DNA of 64,000 bases, taken from Apis mellifera (Eukaryota; Arthropoda; Insecta; Hymenoptera; Apidae). Location of the stretch: the NCBI RefSeq assembly GCF_003254395.2, contig NC_037643.1:13596963-13660962 (forward strand), in the 5' to 3' direction. Below, in pieces: positions 56,841 to 64,000 of the stretch; within the stretch, counting starts at the first letter, position 1, and each line of letters starts with the position of its first letter. The position numbers were made by a program, and so were the translations under genes. The notes below the pieces were generated by a model that did no database searches, was not told the DNA's origin, and worked only from the letters and a program-made list of their open reading frames with translations.

Positions 56841-58180
56841 CTATCACTGGCATCGTACAGAAGAGGTGTGTGGAATGTTCTACAATCGTTCCAAAGAAAT
56901 TTCAGTGTTTTTTTTTTAGAGAATTGTGCAACGATGCAAATCTAAATCTAAATTTTCCAATTCTGATTCGTTTGTAAAGGAATAGAACCACAATGGAAAA
57001 TTAATTCTCTTATATGTTTATATAGCTTATATCTATAAATATTTACAATCCAATCCTTCCTCTATTTTCTTTCTTCTCTAAATTCACTTCTATATAAAAA
57101 AAAGTTCCTATGACTGGCATCGTACAGAAGAGGATGTCCTACAATCGTTTCAAAGAAATTTCAAATTCACGTTTTCTTTTTCTTTTTTTAGAGAATTGTG
57201 CAACGATGCAAATCTAAATCTAAATTTTCCAATTCTGATTCGTTTGCAAAGGAATAGAATCACAATGGAAAATCCAAAAATCCTGAGAAACTTGAAGTTA
57301 AAATTCTCTTATATGTAGCTTATATCTTTATAATCCAATCCTTCCTCTATTTTCTTTCTTCACTCCTATATAAAAAAAAGTTCCTATGATTGGCATCATA
57401 CAGAAGAGGATGTTCCACAATCGTTCCAAAGAAATTTCAGTATTATATTTTTTTTTAGAGAATTGTGCAACGATGCAAATCTAAATCTAAATTTTCTGCG
57501 AATCCTGAGAAACTTGAAGTTAAAATTAATTCTCTTATATGTAACTTATATCTATAAATATTTACAATCCAATCCTTCCTCTATTTTCTTTCTTCTCTAA
57601 ATTCACTCCTATAAAAAAAAAAGTTCCTATGACTGGCATCATACAGAAGAGCATGTTCTATAATCGTTCCAAAGAAATTTCAAATTCACGTTTTCTTTTT
57701 TTTTTTTTTTAGAAAATTGTGCAACGATGCAAATCTAAATCTAAATTTTCCAATTTTGATTCTTTTGCAAAGGAATAGAATCAATGGAAAATTAATTCTT
57801 TTATATGTAGCTTATATCTATAGAAATATTTACAATCCAATCCTTCCTCTATTTCTTCTCTAAATTCACTCTTATATAAAAAAAAATTCCTATGACTGGC
57901 ATCGTACAGAAGAGCATGTTCTACAATCGTTCCAAAAAAATTTCAAATTCACGTTTTCTTTTTTTTTTTTTTTTTAGAGAATTGTGCAACTGAGAAACTT
58001 AGTTAGAAAGTTAAAATTAATTCTCCTTTTTAGATTCATTTTCTCTTAAATATAGCTTATATCTATAAATATTTACAATCCAATTCTTCCTCTATTTTCT
58101 TTCTCCTCTAAAAAAAAAAATATATATATATACTTTTACCCTTTCTTTCATACATAAAAAAAAAAGAATACATTTCACTC
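56841..58180. repeat. Tandem array, units 243-276 bp, each with poly-T and AG
   Basis: CTATGACTGGCATCGTACAG recurs near 56841 (CTATCACTGG), 57109, 57384, 57628 and 57891, five units with steps of 243-276 bp. Every unit also has CAATCGTTCCAAAGAAATTT, a T9 to T17 run followed by AGAGAATTGTGCAACGATGC, AAATCTAAATCTAAATTTTC and ACAATCCAATCCTTCCTCTA. The first unit is the most CpG-rich and sits next to unique DNA, so it may be parental. The poly-T plus AG resembles a splice acceptor in the plus direction. Confidence 0.9.
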
Positions 58181-60430
58181 TTTCTTTCGCATTTTCAGTT
58201 TGGTATAAACGTAAAGAAGAGTCTCTATCTTTTTCCTTCGAATTCGCAATTTCAAACTTCTCCGTCTAATCGCGATTCCAGTAAAAAGGGATTCAAGGTT
58301 CGAGGTTTAGAGAGGTCTCTTAAGCGGGTAGAGATCGAATGCGTAAGAAACGCATGGGATACAACATCCCTGTTGGGAGGATGGATTTTTCCACGAGGCG
58401 GGACGTTATTGCTTCGAAAGCAATTACGGTAGCACCGGACAGAATTGCATACTGCACACCCTGTTCCTTCTATAATTGTTTCGACGATTCTTCGCTCATC
58501 TTTCTCATGAGTGAGAGAGAGAAGGAGAGATACAAAGGCAGGCAAAAGAACGATCGACGTTGATCTTGTTGATCGAATTAAATAGTCGAGCAAGGAATTT
58601 CTAATTGAAAATCTTGAATCCTAATTTTCGACAATTTCCAAATTATTGTATCTATTTAAAAAAAGAAAGTATACATTGTGATATGGATAAATTAAATTGG
58701 ACAATCTTTTTCGAACAAATCACTCAAAACTTTTCTCAATTCGTTGAGGATCAATTTTTAATCGATTTTCTTTTCTTGAAATTTTTTCAATTGGATAAAA
58801 GAAGGTTTTAAATCGTCGAGATCGTAATCATCTTTATCAATTCGTTCTATCAAAAGATATCACGCTGTTAATTCTTAATTTACAATTCTTTTATTTGTAA
58901 TCGAGATTAAAATATAATTTAATCATTTATTCGTTCATGAATCTTATCAATTAATAATCGAGTCTTAGAATTTTAACTTCATCAATCTGCGATCTCGATT
59001 GATACAATCACGCCGAGTCGAATCCACGATGATGAAACCTTTACGTGAACAAGACAATTTCATCGCAAGGAATTCGCATTATTTCAAAAACGTTAAACCC
59101 AAGTTCCATTCCATTGCTTGCCTCTAATTCCAATTTACAATCCTGTTCAAAGTATAATCTACGGCAACGATTCTCGTGATACTTGTCACAATTTAATCAC
59201 GCAAGATCGTTGCATTCAGCGACCTCTGTCTTCCGCTCTCAGAGATGGAAAAGGGGGAGGAGGGGATCGATTGGCCGACAATCGTTCGATTTTCTTGCCC
59301 ATTAAGCTCTGAGGTCGATTAAGTTCTTGCATTCACGCATCTTTTGCGTGAATTTACGCGCGCCGGGGTTAATTGAGTCGCCATAATTTCATGAGTCAGG
59401 GCGCAGGTATGCGAGTTTATTTCCCGCTCGGAATCCGGAGTAAATTTGAATGAACGGCCTCTGCAATATCTGCGATAATGGGAAAAAGAACGGAAGAAAG
59501 AAAGAAACGAGCGACGGATCCCGTTATCCGGCGTTATCTAGCATTTAACGGATACTTTCGAGCAACGGGTATTTATTTTTAATAACATTTTTTTAATAAC
59601 AATTGCACTTCTGGTATTTGTTTCCTTTTCCGTGAAAAAAATATCGAATATTTATATATCAATCGTACACGCTCGATTACATAGGAGGAATAAATTTAAT
59701 ACGAAAGATCGAAAGAATTAAAATTTAATCCACTGGAAATATATTAGAAATTAAAAAAAAAATAGTAATAAACCGAAGCGGTGAGAACTCGGCGAAAATT
59801 CGAATCCAAAAGCGAGAACGATGGATCGTGTAAAGTAAAAGTGCGTTCCGCTCGAATTTCGATTGTTTCGAAACGTCACGGGGGTATGGAAACTCTACAC
59901 TTGGAGGACGTAACGGATAATTCGAGGTTGGCGCGAGTAACGACTTCCGAGGATCGGCCATAAAACAGGGTCCGTTTTAGCGAAAGCCACGAACAGGCGG
60001 CGGCGGCGGCGGCGTAGCAATATAAATTTGTCGGGGAGGGCAGCACGGGTTGGCCGATATCGGTGAGCGGCGTGCACTCGCGAGCGCAGCCCAGCTCGCT
60101 CTCTTTGGTCATTATCCTTTTATTACCGGCGCGTTATTTAGAGAGGGGCCCCGAGATCCTTGGCAGCGTTTCATACTCGCGGCCGATCGCTCGACTGGAA
60201 AACGACCCATACGTCCGTTGGCGCTGCATCATCGGCCGCTGCATCTCGTAAATAAAACACCGTTCGATCGTGAGCCCCTATCCGACGGTGCTGCCGCTAT
60301 TTACGATTCACGCCGCCACGAACTTCGCCCTAACGACACGACGTAAGTGCTGCTCGCTCACTTTTCCCACTGCCACCTATCGGTCCGCCCAGCGTCGGCC
60401 GTTTCCACTGCGGAAACGGCTTACATTATC
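58181..60430. other. Gene-free region with two CpG-rich islands
   Basis: 58230-58570 and 59790-60430 are CpG-rich. Between them lies AT-rich unique DNA. (GGC)n at 59998-60014 is followed by TATAAATT at about 60021 and by CpG-dense sequence, a possible promoter. Open frames (58252-58593 minus, 60050-60346 plus, 60270-60683 plus) have no recognised domains. The right edge gives the first unit of the next array. Confidence 0.4.
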
Positions 60431-61520
60431 CTTCCATCGAAACGCGTTTCCAACGAATTATATTCACATATCCATACGAAACGTGCGATTTGGAAGGACG
60501 AAAATGTCGATTTATTTATTAAGTATTTATATATATATGTGTAAATTTTGTATATATGGACTTATATTATTCTCTTTGCATCGAAACGTAAACACGCGTT
60601 TCCAACGAACTATATTCAGATATCCATACAGCGTTCGTCCAATATTATTGAAGCGACGAAACGTACGATTTGAAAGGACGTAATCGATTTATTTATTAAG
60701 TATTTATATATGTATATTAATTATAAGTATTTATATTTTTATAAGTATTAAATAATTATATATAGTAAGTATTATATATTATATATGGACTTACATTATT
60801 CTCTTTGCATCAAAGCGTTTCCAACGAATTATATTCGTCCAGATATCGATACAGCGTTCGTCCAATATCTTTGAAGCGACGAAACGTACGATTTGGAAAA
60901 ACGTAATTGATTTATTTATTAAGTATTTATATATGTATATTAATTATAAGTATTTATATTTTTATAAGTATTAAATAATTATATATAGTAAGTATTATAT
61001 ATATGTATATATGGACTTACATTATTCTCCTTGCATCGAAACGTGAACACGCATTTCCATTACAATTATATTCGTCCAGATATCGATACAGCGTTCGTCC
61101 AATATCTTTGAAGGGACGAAACGTACGATTTGGAAGGATGAAAATGTCGATTTATTTATTAAGTATTTATATATGTATTAATTATAAGTATTAAATAATT
61201 ATATATAGTAAGTATTATATATATGTATATATGGACTTACATTATTCTCCTTACATCGAAACGTAAACACGCATTTCCATTATATTCGTCCAATATCTTT
61301 GAAGGGACGAAACGTACAATTTGGAAGGATGAAAATATCGATTTATTTATTGAGTTTTTACATGTATATATGGACTTACATTATTCTCCTTGCATGAACA
61401 CGCGTTTCCAACGAATTATATTCGTCCAGATATCGATACAACGTTCGTCCAATATCTTTGAAGGGACGAATAAATAAACATTCGATTTATTTATTGAGTT
61501 TTATATATATACATATATAT
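60431..61520. repeat. Tandem array, units 139-229 bp
   Basis: TGGACTTACATTATTCTC or TGGACTTATATT recurs near 60557, 60786, 61012, 61232 and 61371. The units share GCATCGAAACGTAAACACGC, TTTCCAACGAATTATATTCG, CCAGATATCGATACAGCG, TTCGTCCAATATCTTTGAAG and GATTTATTTATTAAGTATTT. The 5' half of each unit stays CpG-rich and the 3' half is pure AT with TATATA steps. The last two units have lost about 80 bp of the AT half. Confidence 0.85.
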
Positions 61521-64000
61521 GGATTCTTTGATTCTGTCGTTACGTGAAACAAATATTATCGTTGCATTGGTCGATTACCAGATAGTTTTCTCGTCGAATT
61601 CGAGCTTACTCGATTGAGAAAGCGTGATTCGTTCGTGTATTTGCATCTCGTCCAATCATCGCCGCGCAATTTACGAGATTGTTCACGCTTCGCTTCCTGG
61701 ATACAGGGGATTAGCATCGAGGAACGAGGCTCGGTCCAAAGGCTTGGTTCAAGAATTAGCGACACCGCGCTTCTTTGGGAAGCAAGGTTATTTATAAGGA
61801 CACGGTTTTACGTACTGGGATGCGCCGCTGGAGAGCATTTATTAGCAGGAAATAGATTGTTCCAGGCTTCCCTTCGGCGTCATTCCGCCTCGATTCCCAG
61901 GAAGTCGTTACACGTGTGTCTTAACGCGCTTTCATATCTGCATATTCTCTCTCCTTGCTTGGAATTTACTACTCGTTTCAAACGGAAGATCGCGATGAAA
62001 ATTATTAAAGGAAAAATTTAACAATCGTTATCGATCTTTATCATCATGTTCATCGATATCCTTAATTCCTCCTCGCAGTAAAAAAATTTAAAGTCATCTA
62101 AGTCAGTTAAGTTATTTTCTCTGAAAGAAACTCTTAGAATATTCAGAGTGCTTTAATTTATTATTCAAAGTACAAATATATATCCAACGAAAATTTAGAA
62201 ATCATATATAAACGATATAATTTCATTCATCGCTAGAAAAATCGATATTTTGTCTAAGATTTTCTAAAGGGAGAGACTAAGATAATAAGAAAATAATTTT
62301 TCCAAGATTTATTCTACCGAGATTTTCGATCGATTCATGGATAATATTTGCTGCTACAGCAAATTCACCAAAGAAAAATCTCGAAAGGGGGGTCAAGAGA
62401 GATCCTCCTTTCTCTCGACAATTAAAAAGAGAACAATGTCGAGGAACGCATCCTCTGTCCAGCCACAATAATACAAAATCCGGTTCACGGTGGTGATTCC
62501 CGTTCAAATTATTCCGTTTCGTCCGACGACGTCGTTAATAATGCATATAACACACACCACGGCTCTAATAATATCTGAATAATTGCCTTTTCAAAAATCA
62601 GATTAACTGTCTTCTCTTACTGTAAATCGTTCAGATCTGTTGACTTTACTTTAAAATTCCCGTCTGGCTCTGAATCACGTCTCGTTGCCAACTGCTTCCT
62701 TTCCGAGAGAGAGAAAATTGGCATCGAGACTCGTCGTTGAAATTTTTCCCTCTCTCTTTCATCTATCTTAGATTACGATGAAATGCTTCAAAACAATTAA
62801 TATAATCGAGCAGAATCTAAAACATTAAAAACATCCTTCTTTTTATTGGAAAGATATTTTAACATCTTCCTCTCAAGGAAGATTTGAGAAAGTCGTTTCG
62901 AGCAAAATTTTGTATCCAAGAATCTAAGAATTTAAAATGACAATTAATTGAAAGTGAAGAAGAAACATCGTGTTGAATTAACAAATTCAAAATTGATCTT
63001 AATATCTTCTCTTCTTCGTTAACTCGATCGAATAACTTTCCACGTTTCATCGTTATATCCTTCTTTCCACTCCTCGCAATTTCATTCCGATTCAAACGTG
63101 TCAAATCGCGAAGAAAAACTTTCACAACGGTTCGACGGGAAGGAAAAAAATTCGTTCGAGCGTCGTTGATCCGTATCTCGACACGGATAGAAATCGAGCG
63201 TGCCGCCACCTGGTAGCCGCTGCAAGCAGCCCACCTCTATTCGGCTAAATAATCGCGGAGCCGCGGAGTTTCCGCGTGGACGTTTTATAAAACGATACAT
63301 TGTCGGCGAGCGGAGGAGAAGGGATGGAGAAGGGATGGAGGAGGGGAGGGGAGAGGAGAGGCGCGTTTGGAGCGCGGCGCGCGAGTGTTCACACGAGCGT
63401 GGCAAAGTTGGCGCGAGGCAATTAAAAAATTAGCCACGCTCGGGAACGAATAGGAAGAGCGCGGTTGCCGCGATTTGTCGGGGTGCGCGTGCGCGGTGGA
63501 GCACCAGGCCGCTCGTCGCCGCTCGGCCGAGTGGCGAGTAATTATTTCGACGGAATCGGGTCTGACGGGCTTAATGGCAGCCAGTCGGTCTCAGAGCACC
63601 GGCAATTAATCACTATTCATTAAGAGGCCGAGCCGGAAGCCCCGGGACGAGGAAAACGAAATTACAAAGCGGTCGCCTTCCCTCCTTCCCTCCCCTCCCC
63701 TCCCAGCCACATCGTCTTCCTTTCCGTTTCCATCCGTGAACGAGCTTCGTTCCACGCGATTGTTCCACGAGATTTTTCGGGGGAAAATTTTCTTACGAGT
63801 TTTGTCATGTATTTGTGACTAGGTAATTTTTTATTAAAAGAAACTTCTTCTTTCTTATTAATTCCAGAGTTTTCGAGATATCTTGCGAAATATATCGATT
63901 TGAAATTTGTTTGATTGATGAATATAGAGATTATAGGGATGGAGCGTGCGCCGAAAATTCGATTCGATCGTGTCGTCGATAAATACGGAACGTCGATAAC
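61521..64000. other. Gene-free region to right edge
   Basis: Unique DNA. 61560-61960 is GC-balanced, with a 135-codon plus frame (61614-62021) that is not recognised. 62020-63060 is AT-rich. 63100-63740 is CpG-rich, with a palindromic TTTATAAAA near 63285 and G-rich GGAGGGGAGGGGAGAGG near 63340. The 63150-63620 segment has the density of a promoter island, but no start codon or donor stands out. The minus frame 62859-63209 lacks any known motif. Confidence 0.4.

Overview
This 64 kb window reads as nuclear DNA of an insect, most likely a bee and probably Apis. The support is indirect: a very AT-rich background broken by short CpG-rich islands, a decayed mariner-type transposon of the DD41D class, and a nuclear copy of a hymenopteran-looking mitochondrial ND6 gene. 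I found no bacterial operon structure, no tRNA or rRNA, no CRISPR array and no complete protein-coding gene that I can defend. The longest open frames are low-complexity, change frame inside tandem repeats, or have a duplicate copy elsewhere in the window whose substitutions show no protein constraint. The window is best read as intergenic DNA or the inside of a very large intron.

Layout: the sequence alternates between AT-rich tandem arrays of about 0.5 to 2.5 kb and GC-richer non-repetitive islands of about 0.3 to 4 kb. About twenty arrays can be seen (near 0.5, 2.8, 4.4, 6.6, 7.9, 9.5, 11.8, 14.2, 16.7, 19.7, 21.4, 22.6, 25.7, 27.0, 29.0, 30.5, 32.3, 37.7, 40.7, 47.0, 48.6, 51.3, 55.1, 56.8 and 60.4 kb). 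With one exception, each array has its own monomer that I do not see in the others. The exception is a pair of duplicated blocks (10905-12720 and 24813-26380). Each has about 0.9 kb of GC-rich sequence, 97-98% identical where counted, followed by an array of ~200 bp monomers that look like CpG-depleted copies of the end of the GC-rich part.

Mobile and organellar DNA: 35.0-36.9 kb holds a deleted DD41D (rosa-like) mariner with an open 215-codon catalytic fragment on the minus strand. An extra left end lies upstream of it, and the right end plus flank is present three times. At 47.5-47.8 kb there is a fragment of mitochondrial ND6 on the minus strand, with no stops, followed by an A16 tract in the sense direction.

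Possible host signals: the best promoter-like spot is 54.3-54.6 kb. It has two TATA-type boxes, a pyrimidine-rich leader, and an ATG opening 11 codons that end at a good splice donor. A CpG island at 40.1-40.6 kb carries a TATAAATA box and a perfect CRE palindrome. Several islands hold consensus splice donors. These are candidates only. Testing them would need RNA-seq and comparison with related genomes.
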